This document shows positions 39,113 to 51,900 of a stretch of DNA of 64,000 nucleotides, piece after piece. The notes beneath the pieces are model-generated. The model did no database searches. It was not told where the DNA came from and worked only from the letters and a program-made list of their open reading frames with translations. The DNA lies in the NCBI RefSeq assembly GCF_964340395.1, contig NC_135568.1, positions 15,400,276 through 15,464,275 of the forward strand, read 5' to 3'. The position numbers and the translations under genes are program-made. Position 1 is the first letter of the stretch. Every line of letters starts with the position of its first letter. Source of the stretch: Glandiceps talaboti. Taxonomy: Eukaryota > Hemichordata > Enteropneusta > Spengelidae.

Positions 39113-42100
39113 TAATGAAAAATGTTCTTTTTCCTTAGTTAACGAAGCGCCATATGGTGGACGGTGTATCATACAAGCAACAGGTAAGAGGTATATGTAG
39201 AAGAGGCCATATGGAACATAAGTGGGTATATTTAGAATTTACAAAATAATATACACCACTGAATTCCATGTTTATTATTCACTGAAATGCCAAATAAATT
39301 ATCTGAATACCTAAAAAACACTCAGAAATGGCAGATGACTTAATTAGCATCACTATCCTCGTGACATTTTGCCAGGTGAAATTTGTATGTGTGTGCAAAA
39401 CTCGAAGCACACAACTAAGTGCAAAATTTTACATATTATTGTGATACAAGAGTAATACTTTAGTTTAGTACTTAAAAAGAAAACAAAGGTGAGACTGATC
39501 TTGTACCAACTGCATTGGTTGATACCCAGTGAGCCTTCAAAAGTCACTTTCATCACAAGGACTACATTGCTCGACTTCTCTAAAAATAAAACAAATGAAA
39601 GTATTCAAATTAGTCATAACGTTAAGTGGCCTCTATGCTGTGGTAAGTAATTCTGGGATTGGCACCAAATTACCCATGCTGATGTCATCAAGAATACAGT
39701 ATCTGTATGTTAAATGTTTAATAGATAAACCATACATACTAATGAAGTAGAAACAATTCAAAGTGATAGAGAGGGACACTAATGACATCAGCATGGGTAA
39801 TACGCCGTATTCCGGTTATCGAAGAAGCCCCGAAAAGATAAAAGATATGATTGTTTGGCCACTAGGGGCGCTGTTTTAGAACCGGAAGTGAGGGCCAGAA
39901 TTGTAGCGCATTGTTGCAAAGCATAGAGTCTATAGGCATCGTAACCACTGACTAAAGATTTTCTGTCATTCCCCGTAACTTTACGCTATAATATTGCATT
40001 ATCGCCCATCAAATAACGAAATAGCAAATTAACCTCTTGTTCTCCTAATATTTCGCGTAAGTTTGGCTCTGCAATTCGACGGTGAGGAAAACCCAAAAGT
40101 AGCAACATTTTGAAACGGGTAGTACACTGACATCTCACTCACGTTTTCAGTGTGACCTCGTCCATTTGCGTTACCGTTGGAGAAATTGTAGCGATTGCTT
40201 CCAGTCAAACATCGGAACGGAAAAAGGTACAAAAACAGAGGAAAGAACCCTCAAAATTACAATATACGCTACAGTTATTGCAGCTTGTATAAAACCAATC
40301 TGATTAAAATCCGATATAGATGTCGGCTAATCGTTCATTGCTATTTTACTTTCGTTATTGTGCCTGAATTGACCTTCGTGGTACATGTTTGATCGCCTCC
40401 TCTACCGATCAGGACAAAAACGTACACATGTACCACGAAGGTCAATTCAGGCAAAATAACGAAGGTAAAATAGCAATGAACGATCAGCCGACATCTACAT
40501 CGGATTTTAATCAGATCGGTATAAGACATGGTATGATGAGTGAACCACGTAAACGTTACATGGAAGGCCGATTCATTGAAGGGGTGGGCGGTGTGGTACA
40601 TCAATCACAATAACAATATTTATGATTCGTTGCCGACTTCAATGGTTTTTTTTATACACTGATGGTCCTGAATGAAGAATAGCAAGCTAACCAAAGTGTG
40701 ATAGTAAAGATGAGTATATCAATACAAATATGTTTATGCCAACTTATAACCAGTACATGAAATGTTTTTTTCCGGACAAAGTTTTATGATTTCACCCGTG
40801 GTGCTACACCACTGTTCTAATAAACAAGAAAGGCCTAAGTATGCGTCGACATCAGTTACAATATAAACATGTGGCTTGGTAATTGTCGACCGAACTCTCA
40901 ATATTGCAATGACTGTAGCTGGAAGCTGTTCAATCTGATTAAAACCCGATGTAGATGTCGGCTAATCGTTCATTGCTATTTTACCTTCGTTATTTTGCCT
41001 GATATTATTTTTCTTGGTACATGTTTACATTTTTTAGCCTGATCGTAGAGGAGGCGATCAGGCAAGCTAAAAAATGTAAACATGTACCAAGAAGGTCAAT
41101 TCAGGCAAAATAACGAAGGTAAAATAGCAATGAACGATCAGCCAACATCTACATCGGATTTTAATCAGATTGGAAGCTGTTGTCAGATTTGTAATTTTCT
41201 AATCGTTCTTTTGTCAAGCAACAGACACCAGTAAGGTAAAGAAATATGTTTATCATGTCTACATCGGGTATATTTCGAAGGTCCTCCGTCCAACTTCCAA
41301 TGTTTCCGCTGTCGATTAGTTCTATCTTTTGATGCTTGACATCCACTATTCGTCTCCTCTTCCGTTCTCTCAGAAAATTATCATTTTCTAGTGTTTCAAG
41401 ACCAAGGTTGACAGCATTTCTGGCGATATCTAGTAGATTTAGAAGTAGTAATTTTCTACTCTTTTATGAATGCACGGAGTTCTTTCACGCCCATTTTGTT
41501 GACAGCTTCATACATCGCCATACTATTAGATGCCATGACGAAAATTCTGGCCCTCACTTTGTCAGATATGGTGCGCCCTCTCGCGATACTTTCCTGCGAA
41601 ACAACCGGAAGTTCGATAACCGGAATACGCCGTATTGGGTGGCAACCCCAGAATTCCCTATTTTAGTGTACAGAAGGCCAGCTCATGGCAAATTTGAATA
41701 TTAATTTTATTCTTGCGCTATGTAGAGTTGTGAAAGTGAATTTTTGAGACTCAGACTGGACATCAGTTAAAGGACCAGAGCTATGACAAAATCACTCTCG
41801 TATATATTCCCATTTAATTAAAACTTTACAATAGAACACTTTGCATCCCACAGAGAGAATAAACTGATAAGCATCCATCTAAAGTTTGGTGATCTTTATT
41901 TTGATTAATAGACTTTGATCTGTTACAACAATTTAAAGTCACTTGTGTTGGATGGAAAGATGAAGGCTACAGTAAAGCGACATCTGCTCAGAATGTTGAC
42001 ATCAACAATAACACCAATGGTTTAACCTACGAAATAAGAGCAAAGACTGCTGGTGATGAAACTCATGGACAACTTATATACACATCCAACAACTCAACGT

Positions 42101-45100
42101 CACCTCCTCTATGGTTACCCCAGGGTCGACAGGAATCGGACTTTACCATTGCAGTTCTGATCAGCATCATCGACGTTTTTCAAGCATTTGATATCTTCAC
42201 TATACCTGTTAAGGTCAGTATGCATCATATGTTCATGCTTTGTTAGCCAAGATCATAATAATGTATTTTACAAATCTTGATGAAGCAGGACCAGTACAAG
42301 TTTTACTACATGACATATGTTTTATTTTGATTTGTCACAGGTCAATTTACCCATGACTAATGCAGAAATCGTGATGGAAATTGCTAGAAACGGTGAAATG
42401 CTGAATACAATATTGGAAAATGATGACAAGATGTTGATATACAATGTTTTATACATCTTAGCTGATATCATCTATATTTGTAACGAGGTAATGTTTTCAG
42501 GTCTTAATCTCTTTATTTCTCAATAAATAACATTTCTTAAAACAAAATATATAGCAAGAAGAGTAGCACGATTGATTGGGGTCTGTCACCACAGGACTCG
42601 CTGGCTGTAACCAGGCATGTGGGGCACAGACCACGGCGGTGCGAGACTCACACGCAGACCCTGCACCGCCCAATGCTCTGCCCTGTTCGCAGTACACGCC
42701 CCTGCTGGTGGCTGGTAACAGGTACCACGCCTGCCATGACGTGACGTCACTCAAACAGGCGAGTGGCTTCACGACATGGCTGTTCGCCACGATACCTGCA
42801 TGTGGAGCTCGTCCCCCTTTCTTTAACAGCACATCTTGTCTCTGAGTAATCACATATTGGCATTTATGTTGGGATTATAGCATAGTCATATAATCGCGGT
42901 TAATGCCAGGGGATGACTCCCATCAACTGCGCGGGCTGCAATCCGAAACCAAACACTGTTCTCCTATTACATTAATATTAATATACTAGTATATACCAAT
43001 TCACATCCTCACTCAGCCTTTCATTGCCAACGTTCGCACAGTGAACACAATCACCATAACTCTAGAAAACAATTTTCCCACCCACCCACTCCTAAATACA
43101 CACCTTACATGTACCATACCCATGTCTACATGTAATGCTCTACTCATACACAATGCTCTGATCTCACATATGCACCACAGGCTAACACCAATGGGCATCA
43201 CGTACTCCATCGTCAGGACACCCGCCTAGGGCGTGCTCCATGACATGGTTATCTGCTATGACGCCTGCCAATTATCAGACAAGAAAAAAAAACACACAAA
43301 AACCACAGAACCAAATAAAAGAGTAAGAATGAGCAAATGTTATCAGTAAACACAGTTAGGGTTGCTGCTGCCACGGTTCTTGCGAGATGTAACCAGGCAT
43401 GTAGGGCACATACCACGGTGGCATGCAAGACTCACATGCAGACCTTGCAACACCCAATGCTCTGCACTGTCTTGTCTCCTAGTCATCATTTATTCGCATT
43501 AATTAATTTTTAAAAACTGTCAATCAGGTCTGTTTCTAAGTATAATTTTAATTAAACTGCAATTGTTTATAATTTCAGGAATCATGCATGGAGGAATCGG
43601 CCGAAGCTGAACTGTTGACCAAGGTAACGTATTGTTTTAGTCGTCGTTTCCCTCCTCCCCAAGCAAGGCGGGGAGACCCATCTGTCCATACAATGTACGT
43701 CCATCTGTGCATCCATCAATAATACGTTATTTTACAGACATATGCACTATCTAATTTCTGTTAATCTAACACAATTAAAGTTTGAACTTTTTCTTTAACA
43801 CTGCACTGGCTGTAACTGGAATATTATTTTTCAATTGGACAATCAACAATATATTTTGTAGAAATCATGATTGAGTTGCGGTGTTCAGTTTTAGGATGTG
43901 GACAGAAAATAAATTTGATCAAGTTTCTTAATGATACTATATCATATGTACATCAACTACACAATTAGATTTGCCTACAGATGATTCAATACCATCAGCG
44001 TATATGATATAATTTTAGGATTATGGCAAAGTGATATAATCACGGTTAATGCCAGGGGATGACTCCCTTCAACTTCACGGGCTGCAATCAGAAATTAAAC
44101 ACTGGTATTCTGTTACACTAATATATATACCATGGTCTGTTATTGAGAATAGATCCATGTACATACTAACTAACATCTCCACTCAGCCTTTCACTGCTAA
44201 TGTTCACACAGTGAACACAAGCACCATAACTCTAGGCAAACATTTTATTTGCCAGACTACTTGGCCTACCACCCAGCTTATCCAGCCTGTCCTACTGTAT
44301 ACTGTCACACAGGATGTCATGTAACGCTCGCAGTCGACCAAAGAGAGCTCGTAAAATTCCTGCACGCTACAATTCTGGCTCTACCAGAAACTCAAATGAT
44401 CGCCAGACATCAGCCAACGATCCCTCCACAGCAACTAGTAATGCTACGAGTCCGAGCGGAACCATTACGATCAGCCGGGATTAATTAGAAGCCATAATAC
44501 AAGCAAGGATTGACACAGCCATATGTACCATTCTAGGAATCACGATCGAAATTCCACCGGTCGTGGCCGATCACCACATACATTAATGGATCCGCTCTTG
44601 TTGTCTCCCACCTCGGAGACCGGTCCGGACCACACCCGGACACATCCCACCACGCTAACGTCCACATTCCAGGAATCTCTACCTAATAGACCTGACCACA
44701 GGCACTTGTTTCTCGGGATATGTCTCAGAATATTTCTATCAGAATACAATAAAATGTCGACAATATCAATAATTCAGATGTGTTTAGCCAACTATTTATG
44801 AAAGGGGTAAAATTAAACTTGCTTCTGTGATTGCGCAAGTTCACTCACCGCGAAGTAAACACAAGGTAGGAAAGAGAACCGCCATTACCGTACGTCAACA
44901 TGAACTTTCACCCGGCTCTTTTACTCGGCAAACATTTCGAAAATTGTACCTTCTGTCACTTCCTAGCTCCCAAATTTAATAATCTTCTGATAAATCATGT
45001 CGTTGTTACAATCGGACCATACCTACCAAAGATATCAACCGATTTCTGATGCCATGTAGGAGAATTTTTTCTAACTACCTTCCAGAGAACGTGATTGGAT

Positions 45101-48100
45101 ATCGATGTTTACATAGTAAATGGAGAGAGCCGCTATCGGCCGTAACATGTGCTGTTGTTAAGGTCTGGGGACAATATGCAAAATAGGTAGTTATAAAAAA
45201 AATTATCTGCTCCAATTCTCCTATGGTGCTCGCTGGCTGTAATAAGGTGTGTGGGACACGGACCACACCTGTGAGAGACTCAAATGCAGAACCTGCACCG
45301 TCCGATATGCTCTGCCCTGTTTGCAGTACACACCCCTGCTGGTGGCTGGCAACACTCGATCGGGTGTCATGCCTTCCATGATGTGAGGCCACTCAAACAG
45401 GCGAGTGGCTTCACAACATGGCTGTTCGCTACGATACTGCACATGGAGCTCGTCCCCCCTTCTTTAACGGCACAACTTGTCTCTGAGTCATCATTTATTG
45501 GCATTAATCGTGATTGAGTTGTTAATAGGTAAAAAAATATGGTTACAAAAAAACCATCCCAGCTGTACAGTTTTAAGAGTCTTTATAGTAACAGTTGAAT
45601 CATGATGCAACTAAAAATAAGATAAAACTCGACTAATCCCTGTAGTCACATGTCAGTGCAATTACAAGTAATATGGGTTCACTACTATAGTCATGGTAAT
45701 TTCAAATTTTAAACATTTGTCTGTCCTACAGCGGCAAAGTCTTGGCATGGATTAGAGCTTAAAATAGTACATGAAGAAAATACCAGGACAATTCTCAGTT
45801 TAGAAACCTTCTTGTAATAGAGTATTAGAAAGACCAACACAAGTTTGTGTCATCAATCATCTGAAAATAAGTCTAAATTAGAAAATTTCACTTTAATACA
45901 GGGCGCAGGGTGGATAATTGATACATTGGAAGATGTCATGAGCACTGACTTGGAATTTAGTATACAGGATACAGAATTGGTGGCCCAAACCTTAGCCGTC
46001 ATAACAACTACTTTTACTTCAGACGGATTCACTTCAAAAAGTGAGGTATGTAAAAGCTAAATGAGTTATAAGAATGTAAAGTAAACTACTTCTGTGAATC
46101 ACAGTTGTCTGAACTTGTCTAGTTATGAATCCCTCTGTTTTCTTTTTCCTTTCTTTGGTTTAATTACACTTATTATATTACTATAAATTCTTGTTTATAG
46201 AAATGCCATGTATTTACATGTACATTGTACCCAACGTTCATATTAGTATTTTATGTTTCCATACATTGATTATGCCTCATCAAGTGAGAAATGGAGCAAA
46301 TGCAACCCATTCCAATTTACCATTCAGTGGCTCTATTTGATACAGCCATGCAGAAACCAATAAGAAACTGCATATGCTACACTTTAAGATAGCAAAATTT
46401 AATACAGTTTCTTGTGACAGTTTGTTTATTAACTGAAATAAATTGATGTGCCACTGTGCAGACATCAAATGCAAAACAGATGTCAAAACATTGGTGCCTA
46501 TGTGTCTGTCTAGTTGCATTATGTTTCAATGGTTTATTTCATTTACTCAAATGTAACAAGAAATTGCTATCTTGCTATAGTGTAGAACATGCCATTTCAT
46601 ATTGATTTCTGAGTGGTTGTATCAAACAGAGTTGCTGAATGGCAACTTGAAAGTGCTGCTGTGTTTTGATCATAAAAGACACTACAAACACTAATTTACA
46701 CCTCCTATGATTTAAAAATAGCTGCTAGTCTAGCATGTAACTTAATAAAAATTATACAATTTACAAAAACAATCATTTATATCATAGATGATAAAGAGAG
46801 CATCAGACGTGATTGGAACAGCTACAAAGTCATTGCAGAGATTCATGGAAAACAACACTGGTAGTTATAGCAACGAGACAGCTGTAGGAAAGATCAGAAA
46901 TGGTAAGTCATCAAATATCTGTACAAACCAGATTTATATTAGTGAAACTGCTATGCTGAATTATATTAATTACTGATAGCATTGGTCTCTTACCAAATCT
47001 CCTTTTTTTCTCACTTATCTTTAGATCTTCTTCATTCATCTTCTAATATGTTGGTTGTGGTATTCGATTCTACTGTACAAGATATTGGTGAAGTTGACAA
47101 GGTATGAGAACAGAGGCTAGCCGTCCAGCAAAATCTGACTAGTTTTTGATAGAAATGGCCAACTATACAATGGAGCAAGGCATTAGGGGAAACAAACAAA
47201 GTTAGGAGCTAAATTGCATACAAGAATAGTGTCAGTATGGGGAGAGTTTTGTAGATAGTTAACTGCTATTAATGTTTAGTCCCATAATGCCTTGCCCTTT
47301 TGGACAGTAGACCTCTTCCCAGTCAGACTCCCAATTTGTATGCAAGTCTATTTAAAAGCAGTCAAGCAATGTAGAAGTTGGTGTAAATGACTTTTCTGGG
47401 TTCCCTAAACATAATTTGACTATATTTAGAGTAGTAGAGTGATGTGGAATGTTTATTCCCATAGTGCCTGGTCCCAGTCTACAGTAGATCTCTTCTAAGT
47501 CAGGTTCCCAATTTGTGTGTAACTCTATTTTAGAGCAGTCGAACAATGTAGAATTTGTGGGTGTGACTTTTCTCGGTCCAAACTTTTTATGCATTATGTG
47601 GATAGTAGACAAACTATTAGCTCCGTTCTCAGTGAAAGCTGCGCAGAGCCTACAGGTTAGGATATGATACGCCGTTGTCCGTCGTCCATCCATCAACATT
47701 CCTACTTTTGTCTTCTCCTGCTTGGTCATTTGACCTGAAATTTGGTGTGTATGTGTCATTTGATGAGCAGATATTTGTTCAAGACAAGTTGATTGGGTTA
47801 TTAATATGCAAATTAGGGGTAAAAACAGAATTGTTTGTTAAATGATGACTATAATATAAAAGTACAATATTTTACCAACTTTCTGTGTGAAATGTGTTCT
47901 GTAGTGTGTGTGTGTGTGTGTGTGTGTCATCATATGAAACCACTAACCACTTTTAAATTATTACTTTGCTAAACCAAAACTGCATAGTGGAAGAGCTGAA
48001 CAGCAGAACCCCTTCTACACATGTTACAAAAAAAAAGAACAAAAAAAACCCAGCAGTGCTATTCCGATGATAGGTCGCTTGCAATTATTAAATTTTGCAA

Positions 48101-48905
48101 ATTATTAATTTATGAAGTATTACTTCACTAAATATATGTCACTTTTCTCTGATCCAGATAAAGGAACCTACAACTACTCTATTTGATGCAATTAGTACAT
48201 GCCTTGATATTACTGTGATGGCAGCTGACATTGGTAATAACTTGGCTATGTACGAAGATGAATGGATTGTTGCCATGGCCGACAGACGTAGTAGTAGTGA
48301 TTTCCATGGTAGCAAGCTAACATCTGAATTTGGCGGTTTCACTCTTCCTTCTGACAGTGAAAATGATAATGAAATCGACATCATGACTGTAAAGGTAGGA
48401 TACAAATGAAAGATTTGACAATTAGTTGGGGAAGAGGCAAAAGAAGAAGAATGTGTACTAGGAACAGAATTGTCATTCCAATTATCATCTTATCCTTGGG
48501 CATTAGTATATGCCCAAGGCATACTCTCCAACTTTGCATACATGCGTCCTTGTCCACATGTATCTCAAGTGTTCATGTTTGCCACTGACATGCATGGACA
48601 AACCAACAGAAGCTGGCGCTGTTGCATTAGCGTGCTTCGTACTCACTAGGCAACCCTTCAGGTTGAACTCTGGTGGTGAACTTGGCGACAGTGACAGCTC
48701 CTGTGGACAAACCTGGCACAGCTGTCAGCTACTGTAGTCAATTTATGTACATCACCTTTTTAATTACCTTTGCAATAATGACCGAACGATAGCCATTCAG
48801 AATATTCAAACTGTCGGGAACTATGTTTTCGATTAAACATTTTCCTCTTTTTTTCTTCACTACCATCTCACAATATCATCACCATCATCACATTAACAGA
48901 ACGAG

Positions 48906-48943
<38 letters not shown>

Positions 48944-51900
48944 TTTATCATTATCATCATTATCATCATCATCACCATCATCATTGTCGTCCTTTCATTA
49001 CAGTATTGAGACTAAATTAAGATATTCAAGTAAATACTATTACACAAAAAGTACTAGGATGAGCTCTTAGACAAATTTTGTAGAATACATTCTTCAATTG
49101 AATGATTTTACATTTACCAAATGCTCATTTTTCTTGAATTCTAATATGTTTCTCCCTTTCCATCATAGTTCATAGGCATTGCCATGAATCCAATCACATG
49201 GAACACCCCCAAACCATTAATAGGTTCACCTCTACTGTCTTTGGAAGTGCTTGATGAAACCAGAACCGGTGATCCACTGCCAGGAACTAATGTTCTTGAG
49301 ATAAAACGTCAAGAAAGAGGTGATAAACGTAAATCAGTAATTACCACAATTGAGACAAATCTGCTGATTGAGGAAAGGCTGTACTTTCAAATCAACGAAT
49401 CAGAGCCAGAGAGCCTACTGACTTTAACCATTGATTCAGACAACCCGACTTCAGTGATTGACGTCTACGTCATGACCGATGTCTTACCTAATGAAACCAT
49501 GTATGACAACAAGTGGTCACTTACTGGAGACTATCCAATGACAGTGTTCTACAACAATGACAACAAAGACATCCACTCATACAATCTGTTGATTACATTC
49601 GGTGAGTTATATGACAAAACCCCATGGTGAGTGAGTGCATGTGTAGCATACTCAGGGTATTTGCATGAGTGTGTATAGTGTTCAGTGTGGTTGTACTTTC
49701 ATGAGCTTAGTGATTGAAAGGCACAAAACACTGCAAATATACATATAAACCTGAAGTACTCACACTGACACTCCTGCAGGATGGGGTTATGTTCTTATTA
49801 CACATATTTATCCTAAATAGTTTTCACTACATGTAGTTACAAAACAGACAAACTTTTAAAGACTTGGACTTCATATCAATGTTTCTCAAAAAGTATACTC
49901 TATCGCCAGAGGGATTCTATTGTATTTTCCATGAATTAAAGTAAGGATGATAATAAGATTTGACAAAATAAAATTTTGTTATCTCTTCCCTTGCATGTCT
50001 AGGAAATTGGACACAAAATACTCAAACAGTAACTTTGAATGCAGGGTTTAAAATCTGCCGATATTGGGATGAAACTGATGAGGAATGGAAATCGGATGGA
50101 TGCTGGGTAAGTACAAGTCTATACTTCACTTTCTTTTTTAATACAATATCACTTTGTAGTATCATATATTTATCATCTGTATTTTAGTTTTAACAAAAAC
50201 TCTGATAATTTTGTTTATGAATAACATTATACTGAGGTGTATGCAAATAACAAGAATGTTTTTGTTTTGTGATTATTTTTTATTGTCGGCACCAATTTTT
50301 TTGAGAGATTTTCTCATTATCCTTTTGAAATAATGCAGTGTGATGTAATATTACTAAGAAATAATTGATAAGTTAAATTTTTGCTGTTATATCATGTTAA
50401 AATAGTTAGGAATATGACCACAAGGGTGTGATTCTAGTTAACCATGACAGAGTTTGACAGCTTTGCATTGCTGATCATTCAGCCTGAATACAACAAGTAA
50501 CACTGAGGTAAAAAAGCAATTTCTGTATGTGGTACACTCATTTATAGCATTCATATCAAGTATAAAAGTATACTGTTTCAATTGGTTTATTTACAAGCCT
50601 AGCATGTGGCCTTTCTGTGTGGTCAATTAGCAAATTAAACAGTACATGATGGTGTTTAGTCTTTGTTCTATACATCACTCATAATCAAAGAGGTCAACAT
50701 GAATTTCCATCATTTCCTGATGTAAATGTTATTTCAAACGTAATAAAGACAAAGCAAGACTAAATGTAACAAAGTATTAACCAACGTCCTCTCACGCAAT
50801 GCATCTTGGAACTGGAAAATCGACTTTTGTGGTATCTACAGAAAATGCTTTACTTTGGTGTTATGGGTTGTAATATCTAACAAGTATGATCATGGCAATT
50901 GGCCATGTAATGCTTGTAGCTGGTGTACAGGAAATTGAAGTACTAACTAGCACAGTGACCCTTAGTGAAGTTCCTTAAGAACTGGTGTTCATGTTTGTAA
51001 CTGTGTAATGATCATACCAGTAGGTATAGCTGAATTCTCTGTGTTGCAATGGCTTAATATACTCAATATATTAATCCATACAGCAGAGAATTGCCAAAGT
51101 CAAGTTTTAAAAAACATTATGCTTGAACAAGCTTATAGCAGTTATTTTTGGAAAGGTTGTTACGTATGTGGCCAATTGTACGGAGATGAAAATAATTTGA
51201 AAATAACGTATAAAGGATGAAAGAATATTAGATATGCGTAATTTGTCGACGTCTCACAAAGATTCTGCATTCTATTCCAGCCTAGTGATCTTGTAACCAG
51301 TGATGGCACCATAGTATGTGAATGCAGTCATCTGACCAAATTTGTTGCTGCTGATATTATTGTCCCTGTGAATACAATAGACTTCAGTACTGTGTTCACT
51401 AAAGGTATTACTGACAACTCGGTGGTGTTGTTAACGATATCAGCTTTCTTCATCGTTTATATATTGATTGTGATGTGGATGCGAAGAAAGGACAAACATG
51501 ACTTGATTGAGGTACGTTTCATTATATATTAAGCTTACTAAAAGTCTAATAGTAATAGCAAAATAAATCCAGTGCAATCCACTTTGTTTAAAGGGGAACT
51601 ATTAGCTGAGTTATACACTTTGGGTGTAATTTAATGTACAGTACATATTTAGGCATTCATAGTATTCTACTTACTGATGCATACTTCACCATCACATGCA
51701 AACAATTGACCTTAAATTTGTATTTAGACATAATGATGGAATCACTGACATACTTTACTATATGTATATTACGTGTATTATTAAAATGTTGAGAAAACCA
51801 CTACCATGCAATTGTAAATATTCCACAGTGCCAGAAGCCAGAATATCATAGAAGGCATACAGATCAACAAAAGCATTTAGAATTTAATCATGGCTGAAGT

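Larger units (their letters stand above)
39799..41636. mobile_element. DNA transposon-like element with perfect 25-bp TIRs
   Basis: Ends 39799-39823 and 41612-41636 are exact reverse complements of 25 bases (outermost AATACGCCGTATT). Both are flanked by GGGT, a possible 4-bp target duplication. A subterminal inverted pair ('gtgagggccagaat' near 39888 and its complement near 41551) supports the structure. It is non-autonomous or decayed. It carries a minus-strand ORF fragment and two nested foldback elements. Confidence 0.75.
39184..41911. other. Intron 11: nested transposable elements
   Basis: Mostly the TIR element 39799-41636 with two foldback insertions. 39650-39690 and 39779-39800 also form an inverted pair ('tacccatgctgatgtcat' and its complement). 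Confidence 0.7.

Noticed and set aside
42497-42853. Overlapping frames on both strands in the GC-richer repeat
   Set aside because: They lie in a dispersed repeat, overlap on opposite strands and match no known protein.
48823-49020. Poly-His open frame
   Set aside because: It is a translation of the (ATC)n tract inside intron 18.
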